Source of the DNA: Dillenia suffruticosa
Lineage: Eukaryota > Streptophyta > Magnoliopsida > Dilleniales > Dilleniaceae
DNA: 64,000 nucleotides
Assembly (NCBI GenBank): GCA_033439265.1
Contig: JAVTVX010000016.1
Location: 3,356,501 to 3,420,500, forward strand
Direction: 5' to 3'
This document shows, in pieces, positions 1-13,300 of the stretch. How positions within the stretch are numbered: position 1 is the stretch's first letter; the number at the start of each line of letters is the position of its first letter. A program made the position numbers and the translations under genes. The notes below the pieces were generated by a model that ran no database searches, had not been told where the DNA came from, and worked only from the letters and a program-made list of their open reading frames with translations.

Positions 1-3000
1 ATAATTCATCTGGCAGCTCCAATCTGTATGCCACACTCCCGACCCTCTCAAGGATACGGAAGAGCCTAATATATCTGGGGCTCAACTTGCCCCCTACCTA
101 AACCATATAACTCCCTTCCAAGGAGATATCCTCAAGAAAACGATATCTCCAGTGGCAAACCCAAGAGGTCGCCGCCTACGATCGACATATGCCTTCTATC
201 TGTCCTGGGCGTCTTTCATCCACTCACAGATGACCTTAACTTTATCCTTCGTTTCCTCAATTAACTCAACACAACTAAGACGTCGCTCTCTGACTCATCC
301 CAGCATATCGGGGTGCGGCACTTCCTGCCATACGTGCCTTATACGGGGGCATCCCTATACTAGATTGATAGCTATAATTATATACAAATTCAACCAGTGG
401 AAGGTGCCGATCCCAACTACCCCAGAAATCTATCACACATGCTCTCAACATGTCCTCAAGGGTCTGAATGGTCCTCTCTGACTGACCATATGTCTGAAAA
501 TGATAGGTCGTACTAAAATTCAGTCTTGTGCCCATTGCCTCCTGTAGCCAAAACCTGGAAGTGAACCTCGCGTCCCTGTCTGATACTATGGACACAAGAA
601 CACCATGCAGCCTGACTATTGTATCAATGTAAAGACGTGCCAAGGTCTCCAAAGGATAGTCGCTGTGAATAGGAAGAAAATACACAGATTTGGTGAGTCG
701 ATCTACAATCACCCAAATGGCATCATGCCGTGATGAAGTCTGCGGTAGCCTTATCACAAAATCCATAGTAATATGATCTCACTTCCATTCAGGAATGGGA
801 AAGGGCTCTGTAATGTACCAGCCGGTCGCTGATGCTCGGCCTTTACCTGCTAGCAAACTAAAATCTTAGCCACAAAATCTACGATTTCCCATTTTATGCC
901 AAGCCACAAATAACTATCCCGAATGGTTCGATACATCTTAGTACCACCCGGATGCAATGCATAAGCGAAGGAGTGTGCCTCCTCAACTATGGCCTTGCGG
1001 AGATCTGAATCAACGGGAACACAAACCCGCTCCCTGAATACTATAAAACCATGTCCTCGAATCCTGAAGTCTCCGCCCTCAGCTCTGCGGACTCTAACCG
1101 CAACACTCTAAAACTCATCATTTGTACTCTGGAGTTCTCGGATACGGTCGAACAAAGTCGGTCTGACCTCAAATCTGGCTAGTAAGCCTCCCTGATCATC
1201 ACCAATCAAACTGACTCCCAAGACTCAGAGTCCCACTAAACAAGAAAGGTAGGCTTTCTCTGTCGACTTTGAGGATGATGCTGACTTCTGACTCTAGGTA
1301 TCTGCTACAACATTCGCCTTGCCCGGATGATAGTCAATAATGAGGTCATAATCTTTAAGAAACTCTAACCATCTCCTCTGTCTCAAATTTAGCTCCTTTT
1401 GGGTAAATAGATATTTTAAACTTCTGTGATCTGTAAATACCCTGTAGGTCACCCCATAAAGATAATACCGCCATATCTTCAATGCGAAGACTATGGCTGC
1501 CAACTCCAAATCATGTGTCAGGTAATTAACCTCATGTTTTTTCAGCTGTCACGAGGCATACACAATAACCCGACCATCCTGCATGATAACACAACCCAAT
1601 CCCTGTCGGCTAGCATCACTGTACACTGTATACTCCTGACTACTAGTGGGAAGGGCTAAAATAGGAGTAGATATCAACTGTTATTTGAGCTCCTGAAAGC
1701 TCGTCTCATAACGGTCATCCCAAACAAACTTGACCCCCTTCCGGGTCAATTTAGACAATGGAGCGGCTATTCAGGAGAATTCTTCTACAAATCGGCGATA
1801 ATACCGGTTAAACCGAAAAAATTACGGATCTCGGTAACTGTTTGTGGCTGCTCCTATTTCAGTATAGTCTCAACTTTTCGCAGATCAACATAAATACCTT
1901 TCGCAGATCAACATAAATACCTTCCGCGGAGACAATATACCCCAAAAATCCTATCTGCCTCAGCCAAAATTCACATTTCGAGAATTTGGCATATAGCTGC
2001 TTCTCACGAAGTATCTATAATACCACCCGAAGGTGCTGAACATGTTTTTCATCACTGCATGAATATACCAAGATGTCATTGATAAATACGATAACAAACC
2101 AATCCAAGAAATCATGGAAAACTCGGTTCATCAAATCCATAAAAGCAGCTGGGGCATTAGTCAACCCAAACGGCATGACTAAAAACTCATAGTGACCGTA
2201 TCAGGTGCGAAAGGCTATCTTGGGCACATCTTCGGCCCGAATCTTCAACTGACGATAACCCGAACGGAGATCAATGTTTGAGAAAACCGTAGCTCCCTGC
2301 AACTGATCAAACAAATCATCTATACATGGCAGGGGATATCGGTTTTTTATGCTGGTTTTGTTCAACTACCTGTAATCCACACAAAGCCAAAGTGTACCAT
2401 CTTTTTTTTTTACAAATAACACCGGAGCGCCCCAAGGTGAAGTGCTCAGGCAAATAAACCCCTTGTCTAGGAGTTCCTACAACTGAATCGTAAACTCTCT
2501 CAGTTCCGCAGGCGTCATTCTATACGACGGAATAGAAATAGGATTGGTCCCCGGTACTAGATCAATCTCGAAATCGAACTCTCGAACTGGTGGTAATCCG
2601 GGAAACTCCTCGAAGAATACCTTTAGAAACTCCTGTACCACAGGGACATCTTCAAGTCTCGGTCCCCTCAACGGTGGTGTCGAAACATAAGCCAAATGAG
2701 CCGCATTACCATGGCATACCAAGTGTCTGGTCTTCATAACAGATATAATACAGCGGGGCAATACTCGTCTATCGTCCCGAAATACTAATGGTGGCTGCCC
2801 AGACCTCAAAAATCCAACCTCCTTCATGAAACAATCCACGGAAGCCCGGTGTAAACTCAGCCAATCCATCCCTAGGATGGTATCAAAATCCGTGATAGGG
2901 AGCGGAATCAGATCTACCTCTAATACCGTCTCCCCAATACTGACCTTACAACCCTATAGACTGTATCTCGAATGATATGTTTGTCAAGAGGAGTGACTGT

Positions 3001-3200
3001 CATAATCTCCTCATCAAGTGATGAGAGAGATCTATCAGAATGGTGAGCATAAGTGTCACTCACATATGAAAAATTCGACCTGGTATCTATAAGAATACGG
3101 GCGTCGATACCAAATATTCGCATGGTACCCATAATAACATCAGGCTTTGCCTGCGCGTCCTCCTGCGTCATTACAAACATACGAGCCTAGACCCTAGGCT
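1..3200 (-). mobile_element. gypsy pol region (protease, RT, RNase H, integrase)
   Basis: Going leftward: aspartic protease region about 3180-2900; reverse transcriptase about 2860-1950; RNase H about 1510-1290 (words [17 protein letters not shown] and [11 protein letters not shown]); integrase zinc-binding part about 1000-850; integrase core about 770-275; and a chromodomain-proximal tail at the left edge (GKLSPRY, RVGSVAYRLELP). The order and words are those of plant Ty3/gypsy elements. It is broken and window-truncated. Confidence 0.9.
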
Positions 3201-3269
3201 ACTGTCATGACAATCCTGGCACTATATTACTCCCGGCTATAGTCCGAGGAGCTGTAAGAGCTGAGTGCG

Positions 3270-4490
3270 CAGGTGTCCCCTACTGGCCTGTGCCAAAAGT
3301 ACCAGTACGACCTTGTAAAGTTTGTCCTCGACTCAAATCTGGGCAGGCACTCTTACAGTGACCTTGCTTCCCACACTGGTAGCAAGTAACCGGTACTATA
3401 CATGCCCCATATGCATGGTGGCTGCTGCATATGCGGTAGAAAGACTGTCTCTGTATAGTAGACTGTGAAGAGACACTAAGGGCTGGTGCCCCAAAACCCT
3501 GTGGTCGAGACCCCGGTCCCTTGTCCCGGTCCTGCTGGTCTGAAGCTAGAAGAACCTCCGGGATGTCCAAAACTCCTACCCCAGTCTTCCTCTTCTGGTG
3601 ACTCTCTCTCTATCTAGCCTCAACTTGGAAAATCTCCTCTGCCCGATAAGCTAAATCAATCACCTCTGATAGTGTAAAAGAGGGAGTCACCATCATATAT
3701 TTCCTGATGCTCAATTAGAGGCCATCTTCAAATTTGAACCTCATCTGAGCTGGTGTAGCCATGTCGGGGACAAAGGCCGCTAGTCGTCTGATCTAGTCCT
3801 CTAGCGTAAGTACAGAAACTCCGTCCTCATACGGTCCTGCTGGAACGGAGTGAAATATCTGCGGTCGAACTCGTGTAGAAAGTCCTCCCACCACAGGGTC
3901 TGTGTAGCACTATCACGAATAGCCTCCCACCACGAGAAGGCATCTCCATCAAGGAGTCTCTCAGCAACTCTCAACCTGATCTCCTCTATCAACCCCAGAT
4001 CAGTAAAGATTCTACAAATCCTATTGATCCAATGCTTCGCTACTACTGCATCACTAGAACCTGAAAAGTCTGTGCATCCGAGCTGTCGAGACTCTTTCAC
4101 CAACTGAGTAAGCTCATGGATACTCCTCAAAGTAACCGATGTCTCATCAGTCAGAATAGAAATAGAAGAACAGGCTACCGGAGGAGGAATCGGTGCCGTA
4201 GGAGTAGGAACGGTCGCAGGTGCAGTCGCTGGAGCCGGTGGTGGAGGTGTCGACATCTGCACCCCATATCTACTGTACCACTCCTACCACTGCCTCAAGA
4301 AGTCGAGTGGTGGTAGAGGAATCTCAGCTGTAACAGCCGACGGAGGTGCTGGGGTTGGCACCGGTGAAGGTGCCTGAGTAGAGGAAGCATCCTCTGGTAC
4401 TCGTGGAGCCTCAAGTGCCCTAGAAGCTTCAGGCTCTGAGGGACTCTCCGGCGGTGCACCACGCCTACCATGTCTAGGCGGCATAGTTCT
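3270..4490 (-). mobile_element. gypsy gag region (capsid and zinc knuckle)
   Basis: The gag-type region starts near 4479 with a proline-rich N-terminus. It continues with a retrotransposon gag domain around 4160-3800 (the WWEAIRD and FDRRYFTP words are typical) and a CCHC zinc knuckle near 3380-3330 (CYQCGKQGHCKSAC). It is part of the broken element and is given only as a fossil part. Confidence 0.85.
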
Positions 4491-4759
4491 GCAAGGTGAG
4501 CACCGTTTCATTAGATAAAAGCAAGGATTAAGGTTAATTAGTAACTAACCCCCTAAAAAAATTGAGTTACGGATCAAGACATGTGAATACGAAATAATGG
4601 GATAGGTGCATCATATATCTTACCCTCTACAATAGATGAACTTATATGCCTATGGCCATGTATGGGAATTTAAATGACTATATGAAACTCTCTAATACAT
4701 TGAGAACTTTAAATGTATTTGGGAAGACTTTTTATTACTATCATCTCTCAAATCTAGAC

Positions 4760-4771
4760 GCTATGATACCA
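4760..4771 (-). other. Primer binding site of the gypsy element
   Basis: The minus strand reads TGGTATCATAGC, close to the sequence complementary to the 3' end of initiator methionine tRNA (TGGTATCAGAGC) used by many plant LTR elements. It lies 7 bases inside the LTR end, which fixes the LTR boundary and element orientation. Confidence 0.8.
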
Positions 4772-4778
4772 ATAGAAC

Positions 4779-7593
4779 TGTCACGCCCCAAACCGGGTTC
4801 ATAAGCAGCCACCCATTACCCTGGATATCGGCTGTATTTTTATAGAAAATCAGGCAGAATCTCCCCATATTTCGGAGGTCTCCCATGTACAATTTGACCT
4901 GTATATTCTTAATCAACCTGTCAAATAAACAAACGGTCATCCCAGCCTCTCCAAAATCAACAAATCCCACCGCGAACATCCAGGACAACGTAAGCCTATT
5001 AAATTTCTAGCAATCCTAGCCACAGACCTCTACTGTCATGCCCAACTAGAGTATGAGTAGCCGCCACACCGAGTGATCCTAAATATTTTTATAAAATGTA
5101 CAACAAATTTCTCAAGTTAACATTTCAAATATTTTCAAGTGCCTCAATGCAAATGAAATGAGTCTACACGAGAGTTTCATGAATAAATGTCCATTATTCA
5201 TAAGTCATCCCATAAATATATACACGACCAACTACGGACCCAATATCAAGACCTCGCAAGGTCGAAATAAAGTAAGAAACTCATTTTTCAAATTAAACTT
5301 AAAACTCACCGTAGTAAATACCAAATCCACCGAAACTATAAAAACTTTTAGAATCTATAACGTCGCTCTATCACAATAATCTTGTCTGAGAAAGGAGAAG
5401 AGAGGGGTGAGTATCAGGGAAGATACCTAGTGAGTGAGGGGGATTAATATCAAGCATCAATAGTGTGGGCGAACCATTGGAGTGTCAAATAACATTTTTC
5501 GTAAGCAAAAATTCATAATTTGTAACGAAACATAATATGTGCAGAAATATGAACTCATTTAATAAATCACACGATATCATATATATATGCATCCGTATCA
5601 AACATCATTTTCAAAAAATTCTTGGGTCCCATCGAAAACACTTCCGTCTCAGGTTGGCCGAAACCCAGACAAAAGCCCGCCAAGGATTTTTCCATCATGT
5701 TTCAAAACATACCCCCTTCCTTGGCATTGGGTCGTGCCTCATCGGGATGCAACCGGATATAGCCCGACCTACTGTAGAGGGAGACACGTCTGTCTCTCCC
5801 ACCAAATATTATCCAACCCTCATCCACGTTGTCCCGTCGGGTCGCGCTGTGGGAGGAATGACTATAGCCATTAATCATGTACAAGCACAATCATTTCGCA
5901 AATATCACATAATTAGCAAACATTCAACCCACATAGTTTATCAAAACATTTCAAATTCGTGTGCTGATACATTTTATCAAATCATTTTAAATCAACATGC
6001 CAATACAATGGTAAAGTAAAAAACATTCTAGTTCTCAAATAATGGTATGACATTGATTCATTTCAAACCATGGATGCATAGTCATCGGAAGCATAAATTT
6101 ACGACACTCCAAATGTCACAAAACAAATTTTGAAATTTAATATCACACGTCGAGTCAATGCATATCGAAAGCATGTTTTATTAAAAACACGATAGAAAAA
6201 TAAGTTTACTATTTTATGCAAGAGATTAGGGTCTCACTCACATTTTTAGGGAGGGTGGTCACTTCCTATTTTTAAAACAAATCCAATCTGACTCCTCGAG
6301 TCTCCCAAAAGATTTCCCTAATCAAATCATCACAATTTAATATCAAATAAAAACCTAATAAGGGATTTTCCATTTTTCTCATTTTTCTAATTTTCCTCGA
6401 ATTTAACATATTTCATAGTATATATATATATCTTCTTAAACAAATTTCAAACTAAATTCGATAAAATTTATTTCAAATGTTGAAGAGATTGCATTTCTCT
6501 CACCTAGGGTTTTCTCGAAGTGCAGACCTTCGTCTGAATGTCTCCTCGATCACTCCAAAATCTGTAATGCTCTCTATCAAGACAAGATTTATTAGTTAGG
6601 TCATAAACACTTAGATTAGGATCAAAACCCTAACTCAGTTACCTGCGCAAAGGTTCGTGGGCTCGCGGGTCAACAGTCTAGCGGGCGGCAATGGGCTTCG
6701 CGGGCCGCAGTGGGCTCGCGGGCTGGCACGCTTATGGGCTGGCATGCTCACGGGCTGAAGTGTGTGCTCGCAAGCTGGACTGCAGTCGCGCGCTCGCGGG
6801 TTGCACGCGCTCGTGCGCAGAAGCGCTCACGAGCAGGACTGCATTCACGCGCTCGTGCACAGAAGCGCTCATGTGCAGAACTACAGTCTCGCGCTCGCGG
6901 AAGGTCACGCGAGGAAGGTTGTACGCTCGCCCGAGGAAGCTTGCATGAGGAAGCTTGCTCTGCGGTGCGCTCGCGCGAGGAAGATCGCCCTATGGTGCGC
7001 TCACGAGGAAGCTGTGCTCGCGAGAGGGGGGAGCAGCGGAGAGAGAGGGCGGGAGAGGGTGGCGGATTCGGTGGAGAGAGAGAACGACAGCGAGAGGGAG
7101 AAAGGGAGAGTGAGAGTGAGAGTGAGACTGAGGGAAAGAGGGAGCAACAGTGAGAGAGTGAGAAATAGTGGAACACGGCAGCGGTGGGTGGCGATCGGTT
7201 GCGGCGGCGGTAGAGGAGGAAGAAGATGAGGCGGCCGCGGGAAGAAGGTGAAGTGGCGGAGAGAGAAAGAGAGAGGAAGAGAGAGAGGGAGAGAGATTAG
7301 GGCTAAAAGCCCTAATCTGATTTGGGTGTGCTGCGTTTTGGCTCAAAACGCAGCACTCCTCTCTATTTTTTTTTTTTTACTCTTATTATATATATATATA
7401 TATATATATTCATTTCACACCAAAATTTGCAAATATGACAAAATTTTAAAATATACCAAAAATTCAATTTAAATACCCCAAAATCAAAAATCAAAATTAA
7501 TAAAAATTTTTCTATATATATAACTGAGAAATATTTTTATTTAATTCATAAACAGAAGTACAATAGTACGGACACCTTAGTGTCGGTGTTACA
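4779..7593 (-). repeat. LTR of the gypsy element (5' LTR, 2.8 kb)
   Basis: On the minus strand the LTR begins TGTAACACCGACAC and ends GGGGCGTGACA, giving the usual TG...CA ends. It is followed after a few bases by a primer binding site. The LTR is unusually long and composite: an AT-rich part, a GC-rich part (about 6650-7030, repeated GCTCGCGGG words), a GA-rich part (7030-7300), an (AT)n run near 7386-7410, and a 12 bp-arm hairpin near 7331-7354 (GCTGCGTTTTGG against CTCAAAACGCAGC). A second LTR-end-like sequence lies at about 5003-5060, so the last ~250 bp look duplicated. The open frames here are by-products of base composition. Confidence 0.88.
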
Positions 7594-7784
7594 TAAACTA
7601 AGTATTTAGTGAAAAATCTAGGGGGAGCCTAAGAGTAGACGTACACCGGGTTTGGTGAAACCATTATAAAAATTTTGTGTCTTCTTTACTTGTTTTCATT
7701 TACTGTCATAAAGTTTTAAAACTCAGAAAAAGTATCCAAGAGTCTATATTTAACTATTCACCCATCCCCTCTAGTTGAATAACA
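7594..7784 (+). repeat. Right end of a copia-type (Sirevirus-like) LTR
   Basis: The sequence GGAGCCTAAGAGTAGACGT, then an AACCATTATAAAAATTTTGTGTC stretch, and an end CCCATCCCCTCTAGTTGAATAACA follow the plan of the U5 end of Sirevirus-like copia LTRs. A diverged relative ends the LTR at 60683. No primer binding site follows, so this is the downstream (3') LTR of a plus-strand element or a solo LTR. The rest of it must lie left of the gypsy element, outside the window. The copia LTR was entered by the gypsy element and itself interrupts CACTA coding sequence. Confidence 0.62.
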
Positions 7785-9262
7785 GACCCACTTTGAAGTA
7801 ACACCATGCTCCTTTGGTATAGAAACATGAGATCATCATCATAACATTCCTTTGGAATAGCTCCGTTTCCTAAAATATACCCTTCTCCTTCTGCTTTGTC
7901 CCAATGATGCCAAAAGGGCTCTTGTATGGAAGAAGAAAAGATAAAGGATGAGTGCAGAATTATATCACTCATGTTATGCATCAAATGTATAGATACCTAT
8001 AAAAAATGAAATGAGGAAGAGGTAAAAAGAGTGGTTCCTAAATACAGCACATTGTATGTGCATGGCAGCCCCTCATCAGAGCAAAACTATAGGACACACT
8101 AACATAAAATTCCACATGCATAATATTATTATGGCTAGGAAGAACAAAGAATATGAGAACTCATATGCAAATAGGAAAGAATTGGCTTCTTTCATACTCA
8201 CTGTCATGGACAGCCCAGATGGCACTACTTGAAGTTTAGTACAAGTCTGGTGTGGAGGTTCCTACTAAAGAAGATTGGGATTTGCTTTTTCTACAGCTCT
8301 AGTGGAGTTAATAATATGCACCTATATTAATGAGGAATCACCATCACTAATAAGAATAAAACCCCAAGCCTACCCAAACCACTGACCATGGAACATTATA
8401 GCCAAAAATATATATATCTAGTTAACTCCATAACAAAGAAACAAAGACAACTAACGGTTTCAGATCTCAAAGCTAGCATTTTAGGATACAAAAGAAAGAA
8501 GGCAAGTCATAAATGGTAGGATTCATCCATGCACTTTTGCAAAGTACTTTAAGCATGATATAGATGTGTAGCTATCTGATATAATAGGTGACCAGTTTAG
8601 TCATTCAGATATGTAATTGATTGGCTCATTTTCATAGATCCATCTTTTATAGTGAAATATTCCACACAAAGCTTCAACAATATAGATAAGCTCATGCAAT
8701 TAATGAATGTTAAATATGATATTCAGCTTCTCAATTCCAAGACTAGACTAGGTGGCATGATTGGAAATTATAGCAACTTGAGTTTATTTGATTCAATAAG
8801 GGGAAGGAAATAAATTGTTACCTGAAATTTCTCCCAAAACCCTTCTTTGATATCCTTTGGCATCATCCGCCAAGTAGGCCATGCGCTAGCAATACGTCCC
8901 TTAATATCCTTAATAATTGAACGCACAACTTTTGGATCAAGAAAGCTATTGAGAAAAAATTTATAACGTTTGTATTCATTAGACACATGAAATACCATTA
9001 AGAAGAGAAAAGTATACGAATAGAATAAATATTAAACTCACGTATGATTTGTCACTTCAATGAAGGTTCTACCTTCCGGATTGAGTGGTACCTCAGTCTC
9101 ATGGTTTGGCCCTCTAACTTAAGGGGAAGATGATCCGACATTAGCCTCATCCTCACCTCTTGACTCCTCGGGCTGCACAATGGCGATGGGGATATTACTA
9201 ATAGATATTGACCCTCGACAGCTCTCACTGCCTCTCCTAGAGCTTCCCTTAGAGCCTCGTAC
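7785..9262 (-). pseudogene. Second CACTA gene (En/Spm tnpA-like), cut by copia LTR
   Basis: The minus strand carries a start at about 9262 with a basic, Ser-rich N-terminus (MVRGSKGSSRRGSESC). A segment EVPLNPEGRTFIEVTNHT at 9093-9040 ends at a GT donor. Then comes SIIKDIKGRIASAWPTWRMM with MPKDIKEGFWEKFQ (about 8940-8820), characteristic of the plant Ptta/En/Spm transposase family. A last segment at 7984-7785 (FWHHWDKAEGEGYI) stops abruptly at the copia LTR end. In this family the protein binds subterminal repeats. The gene has in-frame stops and lacks its 3' part in the window. Confidence 0.65.
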
Positions 9263-10329
9263 CATATTTCAACCCTGTGAAATTATGAAGATGAGAGATA
9301 CTTAAGGCACCATTACTAATACTTGAACACCATAGAAGAAGGGAATTGTTTTATAAAAAATTCGAACCAAATATTTTAGGGACGTTAACTGGAACCGTAA
9401 CCACATTTATGCATGCGGATGAAAGCAACGCATAATTATGCATGCGGATCAATTAAAATATTTAAGGTGATATGTGATATCATAACCACAATGAGAGATA
9501 GGGATGAATACTATGCAAAATCCAAACACTGAATTTATCACTACTACCATTTAGTAGACCCAAAAACAGATTGTCTTCAACTTATTGCACCGCTGAATTT
9601 CTGAAAATGATTCAATTTACACCTCGTTTGAGCATATTCAAGCCAAAATATTTCTGGGTGCTTCCTCATTTTTCAAGAACTGGCCAACAATTGGAAATAT
9701 TGATAAGCACAAATAAAATCAAAGATGAGAGAGAGGGAAAGAAGGAATTCGAACAATAGTCCCTAATACACATTCAAAAGGCTTCTTATACAGCATTCCC
9801 TAATACAACTGCGAAAGGCTTATAATGTTGATCAACAACATTCAAGATTGTAAATTAGAAACAACATTACTTGCGGATCTGGGATAAGGATTTGGGGGAA
9901 TATTGAGCTGCAAAAGAAATTCCTTTTAAGCTTTTGGGATGTCACCTTTACAATTACTTGAACAACCTTATTTGTATAGAAAGAAAAATTACATGAAAAA
10001 CGCGGAATGTGCTTCAGTGGCAACAACCTTGGCTAGGTATGACCATCGTGTTCCAACTGGTCCAAACAAGATAAAATCTCTGTAGGGCCGCCTGTTGCCT
10101 AAAATGGAAGCAACAAAAATGGTCAACTATCTGCATTCAAACAAACTTGAATGAAGAAACACAGCAATGATCAGAACAATAGGATTGGATTGTACAAGTA
10201 ATACAATACACAATGTCCCTCTACCACAACAACAATGTATGTCAAGCAAAACAAATTTTTCGCCATCTTAGGCAACACGAAATCAAGCAGGCATGAAAGC
10301 TAAGCCATTGATATTACAAAAACATCAAA

Positions 10330-13300
10330 GGCAAAACACATTTCTCACATTCCATATCATCGTCACCACCACCAGAATCATTAATTTTTTTTCCCTCCGT
10401 TTATGAAGAAGACAACTATTCCTCTTCATCTTCTTCTTCTTCTTCGTCATCATCATCTTCTTCTTCTTCTTATTCTTTGTCATCATCATCATCATCATCT
10501 TCTTCTTCTTCTTCATCTGTGTCTTCATCTTGTTCTTCTTCTCCTTCTCATTCATCTTCTTTATCTTCATCTTCTTCATCATCTTCTTCTTCTTCTTCTT
10601 CATCTTCTTCTTTTTCAACATTAGTTGACAAATGAAAGCGGTTGTCTTCATCTTGTGGAACTTCGTTTGTATTTACCTCTTCCATATCACCGCCAATTAG
10701 GACACTTGAATCATCAAGTTCGGTTGTACGATCAACAACAAAAGGAATTGAAGGTTTATTTTCTTGAAAATAGCTTTCAGTTCAATGGGTACCGTAACTC
10801 CATCATTAGCACACCCTTGAGCCTTTGTTTTATATAACCCACCACTCCATTCGCTCTCTCTTCTTAGAAGGGTAGTGTAATAAACTTGTTATGCTTGTGT
10901 TGTCAATACAAAAGGCTCATTAGAATACAGAAGACCATGACGAGGGTGAACCCTGACTCCTTTTTCAGTATCATACCAAATGCACTTAAATAATACAAGT
11001 CTATTGCCAACTCCAAAGTATTCTAACTCTATGATCTCAAGCAATATGCCATAGAAGTCACTATCAAAATCATTATAACAACTCCCTTTCATACATACAC
11101 TGCTTTTCATTGTTGATTTCCATAAACTATAGTCGTGTGTGTGAAACTTGAAACCGTTAACAAAATATCCCTTGTAAGATTTTACTAAACGTGATGGTCC
11201 TTATGCAATATCCCTTACATTTTTAGAAACGGAATTTCTCTCATCTGTTACCTATTAATAAAATCAAAAAATAGAATATAGTTAGATAAAGTAACGATAT
11301 ACATACACTCTCGAATCACATTATATTTGGAATGAAAGTCGTGTACATACAAATTGCCTCAACCAAAGATCAAAGTCTTCTTCACGTCTTTTCTTTAGTT
11401 GCGCGTCTGTAATGAAGGCATTTTCTTGCCTGACAACCTCATTAAACATCCTACTCAAAATAACGATAAATCATCTCATTACCTTGTCAATTGCAATCAA
11501 CGTAACTATTAAAGGGAATGAAGATACTTACTCTATAAATTCAGTTAGCTCAATACAATTCAATAACACATATATAACAGCAGCCTTGTATTCTGGTTCT
11601 GATAGAAATCTACGATGACAGTCCCCATATGCTCTACCTGAGTGAGAAACTATGGATAATCTTCCCATTGATTGAAGAGTACCCCCATCATCATTTCGAG
11701 GAACTTGAGTCAACTTTGTTTCAATATGCAGTTCAAAGTACAACGAGCAAAATGTTGAAATCTCCTCAATAATATAGTCCTCACATATGGATCCTTCAGC
11801 ACTCTCAATTTCGGACTTTCTTCTTTAAACGAAACATACACTTAAACATTAATTTATTTAATTAGAAAAGAAATTAAATTGCAGGTAAATTGAATAAAAG
11901 TTGTACACATTACCTCTCAAATGGGTACATCCATCTGTATTGAACGGGTCCTCCAACCTTCGCTTCATACGCTAAATGAATAGGCAAATGCTCCATACTA
12001 TCAAAGAAGGAAGGGGGAAGATTTTCTCAAGTTTGCATATTGTCTCAACTATATTGCTCTCTAATAACTCCAAATGCTTAACACGCAACTCAGTCACACA
12101 TAATTCTATAAAAAATGTATTGAGTTCTGTTAATGCATCCAAAAAGCGTTACGTACAAGGTCACAAAAGGCAATCGAGATCAATTTTTGTATGAAGATGT
12201 GATAGTCATGACTCTTCATGGCATAAAATTTGCCTTCCTCCGAGCTCACACATCAACCCAAGTTTGAAGCATAGCCATCAGGGAATTTCAAATTTTTCAC
12301 CTATCGACATACATCAAATATTTGTTCTTTAGTTAATGTGTATGAACCTTTCGGCTTCCAAGTCCTCCCATTAATTTGCTTCAATTCTAATTCTGGTCAT
12401 TTGCAATATAATCTCAGATCCAATCTTGCCTTTACGCTATCCTTCATCTTTCCTTTAACAACCATAACAGTGTTGAAGACATTCTCAAAGATATTTTTTT
12501 TAATATGCATCACATCCAAGTTATGACGAATAAGAAGGGATCTCCAATAAGGCAACTCCTAGAATATACTTCTTTTCACCAGTTGTGTTCGATCCCAAAG
12601 CCTTAAATAGTCTGTTTACCACATTTTGTGCCATATATAATATCCGAAAAATAAGATACTCGAGAAAACATCTCCTCCCCCGACAGTCTTGGAGGTGGCT
12701 CAGCAGTCTTAACTTTTCCCTTTCGAAATTTATCCCTTCGTTTCCGATAAGGATGATCAATAGAAAGAAATTGACGATGACAATCAAAACAGAGTTGTCT
12801 TACGACAATTTGCTAGCACTAACGACTTTGTGTGCTCCATGCAATAAGGACACGCTAACTTTCCATGAGTACTCCATCTAGACAACATCGCATAAGCAGG
12901 AAAGTCACTTATTGTCCATAAAAGTGCTGCCCTCATATAGAAGTTTTGCTTTATTGAAATATCATAAGTGTTTACACCTTCAATCCATAACATTTTCAAT
13001 TCTTCAATCAAAGGTTTCAAGAAGGCATCAATATGTTTTATCAGATTTCTTAGCCCTAGGATAATCAGACTAAGGAAAATGAACGGTTGTTTTATATACA
13101 TGGAAGGAGGCAAATTGTACACAGTGATAAATACTGGCCAACAAGAGTATGCAATGGACGACTGACCAAAATGGTTAAATCCATCTGTGCATAGCCCTAA
13201 GCACACATTTCGAGATTCAGAGGCAAATGATGGATGAATAGCGTCAAAATACTTTCATGCTTCACTATGGGCCGGGTGTGTAGCAACTTCATCGTCACTA

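Larger units (their letters stand above)
1..7593 (-). mobile_element. Ty3/gypsy LTR retrotransposon, left part outside window
   Basis: Reading right to left on the minus strand the parts come in the order LTR (7593-4779), primer binding site, gag, protease, reverse transcriptase, RNase H, integrase and the start of a chromodomain-like tail. That is the Ty3/gypsy order (integrase last), and the RNase H and integrase resemble the Del/Tekay chromovirus type. The element runs off the left edge, so the second LTR and its age cannot be read. It is a fossil: the coding part is interrupted in several places, very roughly ten or more. Its right end sits inside a copia-type LTR, so it is younger than that copia insertion. 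Confidence 0.93.

Noticed and set aside
6690-7346. Overlapping frames of 85-155 codons on both strands
   Set aside because: They lie in the GC/GA-rich part of the gypsy LTR; low complexity and no recognisable protein.
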